64,000 nucleotides of DNA from an uncultured Clostridium sp. GTDB lineage: Bacteria > Bacillota > Clostridia > Clostridiales > Clostridiaceae. The translations under genes and the position numbers were made by a program. The DNA lies in the NCBI RefSeq assembly GCF_910588715.1, contig NZ_CAJURG010000002.1, positions 232,283 to 296,282 on the forward strand, in the 5' to 3' direction. Below the pieces are notes generated by a model. It was not told where the DNA came from and did not search any database. It worked only from the letters and a program-made list of their open reading frames with translations. Below, piece by piece: positions 33,837 to 42,903 of this stretch (position 1 is its first letter; every line of letters begins with the position of its first letter).

Positions 33837-36386
33837 TTATTTTTTAGATTTTATAAGAAGATATACACTATTTATCAAGAAAATTATTCCTGAAAAGAAT
33901 ATTACTAACAACCATTGACCTAGATTTAAAGAAACTGTATTAAATATTCCCTTTAAAAATGGAATATATAATATACAACATACCATAGTGATTGAAACTA
34001 TTACTGCGCCTAATAAATATATATTTGATAATACATTTATTTCAAATATAGAATGTCTTTCTGATCTACATTCAAATACATGTAAAAGTTGAGACATAAC
34101 TAAAGTACATAATGCAATAGTTCTACAAGTTGCTAAATTCATTCCATAATATCTTCCTACCATAAAAGATAATAATGTACAAACTCCTATTAAACATCCT
34201 CTAACAATAATTTTTTCCCAAAGACCTCTTGCAAATATTCCCTCATTTTTTTCTCTAGGTGCTTGCCTCATTATGTCTTTATCTGCTGGATCAATTCCTA
34301 ATGCAATGGCTGGTAATCCATCTGTAGCCAAGTTTACAAATAAAATTTGTATTGGTGTAAGTGGATTTGGCAAATAAAATAATGATGCTAAAAACATTGT
34401 TAATACTTCACCTAAATTACAAGATAATAAATATCTTATAAATTTTCTTATATTATCATAAATAATTCTTCCTTCTTCAACGGCAGATACTATTGTTGCA
34501 AAGTTATCATCCATTAAAACCATTGATGCAGCTTCTTTAGTAACATCTGTTCCTGATATTCCCATTGCAACACCTATATCTGCTTCCTTTATCGCTGGAG
34601 CATCATTAACACCATCACCTGTCATTGCAACTATGTTATTATTCTTTTTAAAAGCTTTTACTATTCTTAATTTATGATTTGGAGATACTCTTGCAAATAC
34701 TCTTAATTTATCAACTCTCTTTACTAATTCATCATCAGACATTTTTTCTAATTCATCACCTGTAATTGCTTGATCGTCTGTATTACATATATTAATACTC
34801 TTAGCAATTGCTAATGCAGTATTTTTATGATCCCCTGTTATCATTACAGGCTTAATTCCTGCCATTTTACATTTTAGTACAGCATCTTTAACCTCAACTC
34901 TAGGAGGGTCCATACTTCCTGCTACACCTAAGAATATTAAATTTTCTTCAACAGAATCATTTTTAACAACATGCTCTTCTTTATAAGCCGATGCAATACA
35001 TCTTAAAGCTCTATTTGACATAGATTCAATATAATTATAAATTTGTTTTTTCTTTTGAGCTGTAAGAGGCTTTATTTTACCATTTTCTAATACAGAATCA
35101 CATCTTTCTAATACTCTTTCTGGAGCACCTTTCATATAACAAACTTCTTTACCATTTACCTTCATTATTACAGTCATCATTTTTCTAGTGGAATCAAATG
35201 GTATTTCAAATAATCTATTAGCTTTTGAAATAAACTCTTCAGCTTCATTTGTATCTTTAAAAAATACCTTAACTAAAGCTGTTTCAGTTGGATCTCCCAT
35301 AACTGCTTTATCTATATCTTTAATATCATAATTATAATTTGTATCATTACAATATACGAAAGCTTCCTTTAACTTTTCACAATTACTTAGCTTTTCTTTA
35401 TCCAATTCATAAATTTTACCATTAGTCAAAACTTCTTTTACAGTCATTTTATTTTGAGTTAAAGTCCCCGTTTTATCCGAACAAATTACTGAAGTACATC
35501 CTAAAGTTTCAACAGCTGGAAGCTTTCTAATTAAAGCATTTCTCTTAAGCATTCTACTTACGCCTAATGCTAATGCAACAGTAACTATAGCTGCCAATCC
35601 CTCTGGTATTGCAGCAACAGCTAATGATACACCTAAAAGGAACATTTCAGTAATATTATTTCCCCTTAATATTCCAAGAACAGTAACAATAATACACACT
35701 ATAAGGCAAACTACAACTAATATTTTTCCTAAAGAATCTAACCTTTCCCTTAAAGGTGATTTTTCTTCTTCTATATTATCTAAAAGGTTTGCTATTTTTC
35801 CCATTTCAGTTTCCATACCAATAGAATCAACTATTAATAATCCTCTACCTTTTAAAACTATTGTACCCATATATCCTTCATTTTTCCCTTTGTTTGTATC
35901 TTTAGATATTCCTACAGACTCACCTGTTAATAAAGATTCATCTACTACCATGTTTGCAGCATCAATAAATGTTCCATCTGCCGGAATCCTATCACCAGCT
36001 TCTAATATTACAATATCACCTATTGTTAATTCTCTTGAATTTATAACCTTAATATTTCCATCTCTTATAGTTTTACATGTTGGTGCTGCCATCTCCTGTA
36101 ATGCTTCTAAAGATTTTTCAGTTCTAAATTCTTGTATAAATCCTAATATTGCATTTACAATTACTATAATAAGTATTGTTAATGCATCAGCCTTATCTCC
36201 AATAAAACCTGATATAATAGTTGCTCCTATTAATACCCATACTAAAAAGTCATTAAATTGAGATAAGAAAATTAAAATCGGTGACTTTTTCTTTTTATGT
36301 TTAAGTTCGTTTAAACCATAGGTTTTAATTCTTTTTTCTGCTTCTCTAGTACTTAATCCCCTAGTAAACTCCTTTTCCTGTATCAC
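33837..36386 (-). CDS. P-type calcium-translocating ATPase (P2 type)
   Basis: The 849-residue protein has the P-ATPase modules in order: an N-terminal actuator region with LTGESVG (about 153-159), the ion-binding helix AAIPEGLAAIV, the phosphorylation site CSDKTGTLTQNKM, MKGAPERVLERC in the nucleotide domain, and MTGDGVNDAPAIKEADIG in the hinge. The PEGL motif and length fit PacL or PMCA-like calcium pumps. It exports Ca2+ from the cytoplasm. It stands alone with its own terminator. Confidence 0.93.
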   Translation of the reverse strand: MIQEKEFTRGLSTREAEKRIKTYGLNELKHKKKKSPILIFLSQFNDFLVWVLIGATIISGFIGDKADALTILIIVIVNAILGFIQEFRTEKSLEALQEMAAPTCKTIRDGNIKVINSRELTIGDIVILEAGDRIPADGTFIDAANMVVDESLLTGESVGISKDTNKGKNEGYMGTIVLKGRGLLIVDSIGMETEMGKIANLLDNIEEEKSPLRERLDSLGKILVVVCLIVCIIVTVLGILRGNNITEMFLLGVSLAVAAIPEGLAAIVTVALALGVSRMLKRNALIRKLPAVETLGCTSVICSDKTGTLTQNKMTVKEVLTNGKIYELDKEKLSNCEKLKEAFVYCNDTNYNYDIKDIDKAVMGDPTETALVKVFFKDTNEAEEFISKANRLFEIPFDSTRKMMTVIMKVNGKEVCYMKGAPERVLERCDSVLENGKIKPLTAQKKKQIYNYIESMSNRALRCIASAYKEEHVVKNDSVEENLIFLGVAGSMDPPRVEVKDAVLKCKMAGIKPVMITGDHKNTALAIAKSINICNTDDQAITGDELEKMSDDELVKRVDKLRVFARVSPNHKLRIVKAFKKNNNIVAMTGDGVNDAPAIKEADIGVAMGISGTDVTKEAASMVLMDDNFATIVSAVEEGRIIYDNIRKFIRYLLSCNLGEVLTMFLASLFYLPNPLTPIQILFVNLATDGLPAIALGIDPADKDIMRQAPREKNEGIFARGLWEKIIVRGCLIGVCTLLSFMVGRYYGMNLATCRTIALCTLVMSQLLHVFECRSERHSIFEINVLSNIYLLGAVIVSITMVCCILYIPFLKGIFNTVSLNLGQWLLVIFFSGIIFLINSVYLLIKSKK

Positions 36387-36643
36387 GCTTTTTCCTCCTC
36401 ATCAAGAACTCTTGTATATATATATTAATGTTTATGTAATACTATGAATGATTAAGTTAAATTTCTACTTACTATACTTTACATTTTTATTTACAAATCT
36501 CTCTTACAAATATAGAATAGTATTATGCAAAAATATGTATAAAGCCATTAATATAGTAATTTTTTAAAAGCTTAAAGCATGTCTTTTATAATAAAAAATT
36601 TAATTGCTTTATTTATATAAATATACTAAGGAGGTCATATTGC

Positions 36644-38281
36644 ATGAAAGATATAATTTACGTAACTGGGCATAAAAATCCAGATTCAGATTCAATATGT
36701 GCATCATATGCATATGCTGAATTTAAAAATAAAATTGGTGAAACTGAAGCTGTTGCTTGTAGACTTGGTAATGTAAATCAAGAAACTCAATTCATATTAG
36801 ATTATTTTGATGCAGAAGCACCAAAATTCTTAAACACAGTTAAACTTAAAGTAGAAGATTTACAATTTGATAATATAAGTCCTGTTTCTCCTAGCATCTC
36901 ATTAAAAACTGCTTGGACAATAATGAGAGAGAAAAATATAAAAACTTTACCTGTAGCTGATGAAAATGATCATTTATTAGGAGTATTAGCTGTTGCTAAC
37001 CTTACTTCTTGTTACATGGATATATGGGATAATAGAATATTAGCAAAAAGTAGTACAACTTTAGATAATATAGTAGATACTTTATCAGCTAAAATCTGTT
37101 ATGAAAACGAAGATAGAAAGTTCTTCCCTGGTAAAATTGCTGTTACAGCTATGCAAGCCGACACTATGACTGAACACATAGAAGAAGGTGATATTGCTAT
37201 AGTTGGTGATAGAGAAGAAGCTCAAACTGCATTAATAAAACTTAATATTTCATTAATGATAGTTACTGGTGGATATGCACCATCTGAAAGAATAATAAAT
37301 TTAGCTAAAGAACATGGTGTTACTGTAATAGTTACTCAACATGATTCATTTACAGCTTCAAGACTTATCGTTCAAAGTATTCCTGTAGGATATGTAATGA
37401 TTAAAGAAAATATAGTTTCTTTCACAACTGATGATTTAGTTGATGACTTAAAGAAAGTTATGGCTGAAACTAGATTTAGAAGCTATCCTGTTTTAAATCA
37501 AGATGGAAGAGTTGTTGGTACTGTTTCTAGATACCACTTAATTTCTAAACACAAGAAAAAGGTTATCCAAGTTGACCATAATGAAAGAGGTCAATCTGTT
37601 GATGGTTTAGAAGATGCAGAAGTATTAGAAATAATCGATCATCATAGAGTTGCGGATATTCAAACTAATAATCCAATCTTCTTTAGAAATGAACCAGTTG
37701 GAAGTACTTCAACAATAGTTGCTAAATGCTTCTTTGAAAGTGGAATCAGACCATCAAGAAAAGCTGCTGGACTTCTTTGTGGAGCAATAATATCTGATAC
37801 ATTATTATTCAGAAGCCCAACTTGCACTCCACAAGACCAATATATGTGTAAAAAACTTGCTGAAATTGCTGGTATAAATATAGAAGAATTTGCAAAGGAA
37901 ATGTTCAAAGCAGGTACTTCATTAAAAGGTAAAACTGTTGAAGAAATATTCAACACTGACTTCAAACCATTTACTATTGAAGGTACTAAAGTAGGTATTT
38001 CTCAAGTTAATACAATGGATATTGAAGGTTTTATGCCATTAAAGGAAGAAATGTTAAATTACATGGATCAAAAGGCTAAAGAGGCTGGTTTAGAAATGGT
38101 TATGCTATTATTAACTGATATATTAAACGAAGGTTCTGAAATATTAGTTACAGGTGCTAAGCCTGAAATAGTTGAAAAAGCATTTAAGATTACTTTAAAA
38201 GATAAGGGTGCATTCCTTCCTGGAGTTCTTTCTAGAAAGAAACAAGTTGTACCTCCAATAACTAATGCTATAACATCTTAA
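36644..38281 (+). CDS. ppaC: Manganese-dependent inorganic pyrophosphatase with CBS and DRTGG regulatory domains
   Basis: A GGAGG precedes the ATG. The 545-residue product has the DHH-family phosphoesterase start GHKNPDSDSICASYAYAEF, then a regulatory insert: CBS sequences (MREKNIKTLPVADEND, TVSRYHLISKH) with a DRTGG-like middle (IAVTAMQADTMTEHI). The catalytic domain resumes with EIIDHHRVADI and a DHHA2 domain follows. It hydrolyses pyrophosphate. Enzymes of this kind in clostridia are inhibited or activated by adenine nucleotides through the CBS pair, and the DRTGG domain binds diadenosine polyphosphates. Confidence 0.95.
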   Translation: MKDIIYVTGHKNPDSDSICASYAYAEFKNKIGETEAVACRLGNVNQETQFILDYFDAEAPKFLNTVKLKVEDLQFDNISPVSPSISLKTAWTIMREKNIKTLPVADENDHLLGVLAVANLTSCYMDIWDNRILAKSSTTLDNIVDTLSAKICYENEDRKFFPGKIAVTAMQADTMTEHIEEGDIAIVGDREEAQTALIKLNISLMIVTGGYAPSERIINLAKEHGVTVIVTQHDSFTASRLIVQSIPVGYVMIKENIVSFTTDDLVDDLKKVMAETRFRSYPVLNQDGRVVGTVSRYHLISKHKKKVIQVDHNERGQSVDGLEDAEVLEIIDHHRVADIQTNNPIFFRNEPVGSTSTIVAKCFFESGIRPSRKAAGLLCGAIISDTLLFRSPTCTPQDQYMCKKLAEIAGINIEEFAKEMFKAGTSLKGKTVEEIFNTDFKPFTIEGTKVGISQVNTMDIEGFMPLKEEMLNYMDQKAKEAGLEMVMLLLTDILNEGSEILVTGAKPEIVEKAFKITLKDKGAFLPGVLSRKKQVVPPITNAITS

Positions 38282-38292
38282 TATAAAAAAAT

Positions 38293-38345
38293 AGAACTAT
38301 ATCATATCAAAGCTTTTCACTTTAATATGATATAGTTCCTTTTTA
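38293..38345 (+). terminator. Terminator of the pyrophosphatase gene
   Basis: Fifteen-base arms around AGAACTATATCATAT pair and are followed by CTTTTT. Confidence 0.9.
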
Positions 38346-38475
38346 TTAAATATAATTTTTATATATCTTTTATTTATTAATCATTATCAATAATAACACC
38401 AAGTTTAGTAGAAATTATGGTATTAAGCTTATTTATTGAAAATGTTAATATAAATTTTTAACCTTTAGATATTAA

Positions 38476-39273
38476 TTATAATTTTCCTTTTAATAGATCA
38501 TCATAAATTTTCATAATTTTTCTTAATATTTCATTATTAACATCAAAATTTATATCATCAACTTGAGATATTGGTAATATAGCAACTGAAGTTCCTGAAA
38601 TAAATAAAGAATCAAAATTACTTATTTCAGATACCTTTATTTCCTTTTCCTCAATTTCTATATTTAAACTTTCTGCAATTTTAAAGATTTTATCTCTTGT
38701 AATTCCTCTAAGTACAGATTCCCCCTTAGCTGTTATAAGCTTTTCTCCTTTTATTGCAAAAAAGTTTGATCTACTTCCTTCTGTAATAAAACCATTTTTA
38801 TCAACTAAAAGTGCTTCAACAGCATTAGCTTCCTTAAGCTTTTCTGCAATTTTTGCTCTAAATTCTGTACTAACTATCTTTAAATTAGGATTTTCTCTCT
38901 CTCCATAATAAAGAATAACCTTTACTCCACTTTCATAGTATTTTTCTGGTGGATAAGAATGCATTATATAATATATTTTTAAATTTCCATTTCTTATATT
39001 ATATGTAACTTTAATATTACCATTAGAATTATCATTTTCTTGAATAACTTGAATTATTAATTCTTCTATTTCTTCTTTTTTATATGGAAATTCTTTATTT
39101 ATTAATTTAAATGACCTTTGCATTCTAGCTAAATGTTCATTTAAAAATGCAGGTTTTCCATCTACTATTCTTAAAACTTCATAAATTATTTTTTCTTTTG
39201 AATCCTCATCTCTAAATTCATTTATAGGATATATTATTCCATTATTTAAGTAAAATTTATTTATTGCTTCCAC
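38476..39273 (-). CDS. Class IV PLP aminotransferase (branched-chain or aminodeoxychorismate lyase-like)
   Basis: The 265-residue product shows the class IV fold: FLNEHLARMQRSFKLI, EFRAKIAEKLKEANAVEALLVD with the probable PLP lysine in RAK, GFITEGSRSNFFAI, VLRGITRDKI and SLFISGTSVAILPI. Substrate specificity (branched-chain amino acids, D-amino acids or 4-amino-4-deoxychorismate) cannot be fixed by eye; the short length suits the PabC or D-amino acid type. Three genes downstream of the class I aminotransferase read the same way. Confidence 0.8.
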   Translation of the reverse strand: MEAINKFYLNNGIIYPINEFRDEDSKEKIIYEVLRIVDGKPAFLNEHLARMQRSFKLINKEFPYKKEEIEELIIQVIQENDNSNGNIKVTYNIRNGNLKIYYIMHSYPPEKYYESGVKVILYYGERENPNLKIVSTEFRAKIAEKLKEANAVEALLVDKNGFITEGSRSNFFAIKGEKLITAKGESVLRGITRDKIFKIAESLNIEIEEKEIKVSEISNFDSLFISGTSVAILPISQVDDINFDVNNEILRKIMKIYDDLLKGKL

Positions 39274-39300
39274 TAAAATTCCACTTCCTTTTAGAATTTT

Positions 39301-39939
39301 TTATTTCCATCTTAAAATTTCTATTTCATTCTTCTTTTTATAATTAATAAGATATGGATTTCCAACTAAATCTAACAATGGTTTATCTGATAATGAATCA
39401 GAAAACATATAAGAATTTTTAAAATCTACTTTTATATTTTTTTCTTTTAAAACTTGATTTAATCTCTCAACCTTTTCTTTACCCTTACAATTGTTTCCCT
39501 CCATTTTTCTTGCAAACTTTCCACCTTCAAAAGTAAATTTAGTTCCAATTATTAAATCTACTTCTTTTATTGCATAAAACTCCTTAATATAAAATTCTGG
39601 TGAAGCTGATATAAGCACTACCATGCATCCTTCACTTTTTAACTTCTTTATCATATCAAGTGCATCTTTATAAAGCAATTTACTTAATCTTTCATCATAA
39701 AATGCTTTAGTGAGAGTAGCTAAATCTTTTTCATCTATATTATCTATAAATTTTAAAAAGCACTCTTTAACTTTTCTTTCATCATAAATCTTAATTCCAT
39801 ACATTAATCCTGAATACAAAGCTCTAGGTAAAAATTTTATATTTTTTATATCCTTAGATACAGAGTACTTAAAAAACTCCATTAATGACTCTTTTCTAGT
39901 TATCGTATAATCTATATCAAATATCGCTAATTTTTCCAA
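39301..39939 (-). CDS. HAD-IB family phosphatase (SerB-like)
   Basis: The 212-residue product has the HAD nucleophile motif AIFDIDYTITRKES (Asp 8 and 10), motif II VVLISASPEF and motif IV MFSDSLSDKPLLDL, and is IB-subclass in layout with a helical cap. It is probably a phosphomonoesterase, perhaps for phosphoserine or a related compound. It is 27 bases upstream of the class IV aminotransferase gene, with which it is likely co-transcribed. Confidence 0.85.
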   Translation of the reverse strand: MEKLAIFDIDYTITRKESLMEFFKYSVSKDIKNIKFLPRALYSGLMYGIKIYDERKVKECFLKFIDNIDEKDLATLTKAFYDERLSKLLYKDALDMIKKLKSEGCMVVLISASPEFYIKEFYAIKEVDLIIGTKFTFEGGKFARKMEGNNCKGKEKVERLNQVLKEKNIKVDFKNSYMFSDSLSDKPLLDLVGNPYLINYKKKNEIEILRWK

Positions 39940-40009
39940 TTATTTTCCTCCACCTAAAATTACTAAAGGCTGAGCATTTTATATGCCTCAGCCCCCATTA
40001 TTTATTTCT

Positions 40010-41203
40010 TTATTTTAACTTATTAATAAATTTATTAATTCTTTCTAAGCCTTTTTTTATTAACTCCATTGAAGTTGCATAAGATACTCTCACATAATTA
40101 TCTAAACCAAAAGCTTTTCCAGGAATAACTGCTACCTTTTCATGTTCTAATAATTTAGCTGAAAAGTCCATTGAATCCTTAATTATTTCACCATCTATTT
40201 CTTTTCCTAAACATTTATCAATATTTATCATAATATAAAATGCACCTTCTGGTTTAATTATACTTAAGCCATTTATTTCTTCTAAAGTCTTTTCCATATA
40301 GTTTCTTCTTTTTTCAAACTCTAAAATCATTTCATTAACCTTATCTTGAGGTCCATTTAGAGCTTCAATTGCTGCATATTGAGTTATTGAACAAACATTA
40401 GAAGTCATATGACTTTGAACATTAGTCATAAGTTTTGCAAGTTTTTCAGTAGCTCCACAATAACCTAATCTCCAACCAGTCATTGCATAAGATTTTGATA
40501 AACCATTAATAACAATAGTTCTTTCATATGCATCACTTGATATACTTGCAATGCTTATATGTTTTTTCCCATCATATATTAATTTTTCATACATCTCATC
40601 AGAAACTATTATAAGATCATATTTTTTTGCAAATTCAGCTATTTCAATTAATTCCTCTTTTGTATAAATAGTCCCTGTTGGATTATTAGGACTATTTAAT
40701 ATAATTGCTTTTGTTTTTTCAGTAACTGCCTTTTCTAAGTTTTCTTTATTAAACTTATAGGAAGATGCTTCATCTCCCTCTACAAATACTGGTTTCCCAT
40801 CTGCTAATCTTATTAATTCCGGATAGCTAACCCAATATGGATTTGGTACAATTACTTCATCATCTGGATTTAATATTGCTAAAAATGCATTTGCAAGAGA
40901 TTGTTTAGCCCCAGTAGATACAACTATTTGTGATGGCTTATATTCTAAATTATTATCATCTCTAAACTTTTTACAAATAGCCTCTCTTAATGGAAGTATT
41001 CCATTTACACTTGTATATTTTGTGTTTCCATCTTGCATTGCTTTTATTGCAGCATTAATTATATTTTCTGGAGTATTAAAATCTGGTTCTCCTGCTCCAA
41101 AACTAATTACGTCAATACCATTTTCCTTCATTTCTTTAGCTTTTGCTGTTATTGCTAAAGTTACTGATGGTTCAATTTTTTGTACTTTTTTTGATAAATC
41201 CAT
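40010..41203 (-). CDS. Class I/II PLP aminotransferase (aspartate aminotransferase-like)
   Basis: The start MDLSKKVQKIEPSVTLAITAKA matches the family N-terminus, so the second ATG (41203) is chosen; the first, at 41218, overlaps the upstream stop as TAATG. The product, about 397 residues, has GEPDFNTPENI, NSPNNPTGTIY, SDEMYEKLIYDGKKH, the PLP lysine in GLSKSYAMTGWRLGY and YVRVSYATSMELI. It is the AspC/PatA-like 1-gamma subgroup common in Gram-positives, which transaminates aspartate, aromatic or other amino acids. Confidence 0.9.
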   Translation of the reverse strand: MDLSKKVQKIEPSVTLAITAKAKEMKENGIDVISFGAGEPDFNTPENIINAAIKAMQDGNTKYTSVNGILPLREAICKKFRDDNNLEYKPSQIVVSTGAKQSLANAFLAILNPDDEVIVPNPYWVSYPELIRLADGKPVFVEGDEASSYKFNKENLEKAVTEKTKAIILNSPNNPTGTIYTKEELIEIAEFAKKYDLIIVSDEMYEKLIYDGKKHISIASISSDAYERTIVINGLSKSYAMTGWRLGYCGATEKLAKLMTNVQSHMTSNVCSITQYAAIEALNGPQDKVNEMILEFEKRRNYMEKTLEEINGLSIIKPEGAFYIMINIDKCLGKEIDGEIIKDSMDFSAKLLEHEKVAVIPGKAFGLDNYVRVSYATSMELIKKGLERINKFINKLK

Positions 41204-41217
41204 TTTTTTCGCCCCCA

Positions 41218-42045
41218 TTATATCTTATTAAACTTAATAAATTTTTCTAAATAATCTTCATTTAAGCCACAACTACCTATAGATAAATTATCATAACCTA
41301 AAGCTTTTCCGTGATAGTCACTACCTCCAGTTACACATAATCTATACTTTTTAGATAAATTAAAAAATTTATTTATATCTCCTTGTGAATGACTTGGATG
41401 ATATACTTCTATTCCTTTAAGTCCAAAACATCTTAATTCTTTTAAAATATTTTCAACTTCAATTTTTCTGTATATTTGTCCTGGATGAGCTAAAATAGCT
41501 ACTCCACCAGCTTTATTAATTACATTTAGACAATCTTTATAATTTAATCTAAATCCTTTAACATATCCTGGCTTCCCTTGAATTAGAAAATTTCTAAAAG
41601 CACTTTTATAACTATCAAAGTAACCTTTTTTAACCATTGCATTTGCAACGTGACTTCTTCCTACCGTAGAATCTATATCTATAGCTAAATCTTCTAATTC
41701 TAATTTAATATCATATTGTTTTAATTTAAACAGTATTTCTTCAACTCTTTTTATTCTTTGAAGATTTAATTCATTTACAACTTGATTAAGTTCTGTATTA
41801 TGAATATCTATAAAATATCCAAGGATATGTAATTCCATTTCCTTATATTCACTACTAAACTCTATTCCTGGAATTATATTTATTCCCTCATAATTATCTT
41901 TAGTGACATACTGTGATGCTATAGAATCATGGTCTGTTATAGAAATATATTTAATATTATCCTTTATTGCTGAATCAATTATTTCTTCTGGACTTTTTAC
42001 TCCATCTGAATAACTTGAATGAATATGTAAATCCGCATACTTCAT
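41218..42045 (-). CDS. PHP-domain phosphoesterase
   Basis: The frame is open 12 codons further upstream, but AAAGGTGA lies just before the ATG at 42045, which gives MKYADLHIHSSYSDGVKSPEE. The 275-residue product has the PHP metal-binding set: DLHIHSSYSDG, SITDHDS, GIEFSSEYKEMELHILGY, AILAHPGQ and GGSDYHGK. It is related to the YciV/Rnm-type and histidinol-phosphatase-like PHP proteins, which cleave 3'-5' nucleotide bonds or phosphomonoesters. Its stop overlaps the aminotransferase upstream ATG. Confidence 0.9.
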   Translation of the reverse strand: MKYADLHIHSSYSDGVKSPEEIIDSAIKDNIKYISITDHDSIASQYVTKDNYEGINIIPGIEFSSEYKEMELHILGYFIDIHNTELNQVVNELNLQRIKRVEEILFKLKQYDIKLELEDLAIDIDSTVGRSHVANAMVKKGYFDSYKSAFRNFLIQGKPGYVKGFRLNYKDCLNVINKAGGVAILAHPGQIYRKIEVENILKELRCFGLKGIEVYHPSHSQGDINKFFNLSKKYRLCVTGGSDYHGKALGYDNLSIGSCGLNEDYLEKFIKFNKI

Positions 42046-42303
42046 ATTATTCACCTTTTTCTTTTCAAGTGAAATTTTCATTTATAACTTTTACTTAGTT
42101 TAAGTTACTTATTAATTTGTTATTCTAATTTATAACACAATAAATACTTTTAATATTATATTAGCAAAACTAAGCAATATTTCCCATAATAAAAATATAT
42201 CATCTTGACTTTAAAATGTAAATTATAAACACAAAGTAAATTATAAAAAGCCTTCATTAAAATTCTCATTTAAATATACTATAAATAAAAATTCTATATA
42301 ATA
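42046..42303. other. Gene-free AT-rich stretch
   Basis: Nothing was recognised before the terminator at 42304. Confidence 0.5.
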
Positions 42304-42357
42304 AAAAGGAGATATATCCTTTAAATTCTAAAAATTTCACTAGGATATATCTCTTTT
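42304..42357 (-). terminator. Terminator of the DUF1292 gene
   Basis: AAAAGGAGATATATCCT and AGGATATATCTCTTTT arms pair and give a T-run on the minus strand. Confidence 0.88.
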
Positions 42358-42362
42358 AAATA

Positions 42363-42689
42363 TTATTGATCAGCTAAAACATTTGTGTAGTATTCAGTTA
42401 CTTTATCAAATTCAGCTTCTTCTGGAACTATAAGTTCACCTTCTTCAGTTGATCTGAAAAGATAAACTGATTCATCCTCTGGATTTTGAGCTAATACATA
42501 TTCATTTTCTTCAAATTCAAATGCATCAACTATTGGACAAGATATAACGTTTCCGTTATCATCTTCTAAATCCACAACAAAATGTTCATGTTCGTGTTCT
42601 CCACATCCACAGTTATCTCCACATCCATGACTATCATGATCGTGTCCACATCCGCAGCCTTCGCCACATTTATTTAATTCATTATCCAT
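42363..42689 (-). CDS. DUF1292 protein with duplicated Cys/His metal-binding N-terminus
   Basis: The 108-residue product has a normal DUF1292 domain (FVVDLEDDNGNVISCPIVDAF, then YVLAQNPEDESVYLF) after an unusual 35-residue N-terminus. This segment repeats CGxxCGCG twice, each followed by a His/Asp or His/Glu run (HDHDSH, EHEHEH), giving six cysteines and at least six histidines. It looks like a metal store or sensor. DUF1292 proteins are small and common in Firmicutes with no settled role. Confidence 0.85.
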   Translation of the reverse strand: MDNELNKCGEGCGCGHDHDSHGCGDNCGCGEHEHEHFVVDLEDDNGNVISCPIVDAFEFEENEYVLAQNPEDESVYLFRSTEEGELIVPEEAEFDKVTEYYTNVLADQ

Positions 42690-42861
42690 TTTAATTTCCT
42701 CCTTAATAATAAGTAAAACACTCTAAATAAAAATAAATATAAAAATTTATTTTTACTAAGTTATGTTTAATTTGTCTTTTATAATTGTACCCTTATTCTT
42801 AGGAAAATAAAAGAAAAATATTCATTTTTGTAAAAATTAAAAATCATTTTAAAAAATAAAT

Positions 42862-42889
42862 AAAAAAGGAGGTGAAAACCCCCTTTTTT
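42862..42889 (-). terminator. Terminator of the PFOR gene
   Basis: A G/C-rich stem (GGGGG with CCTCC, one mismatch) with AAAAAA/TTTTTT flanks lies just past the stop at 42904. Confidence 0.85.
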
Positions 42890-42903
42890 ATTTATATTTA
42901 CTA

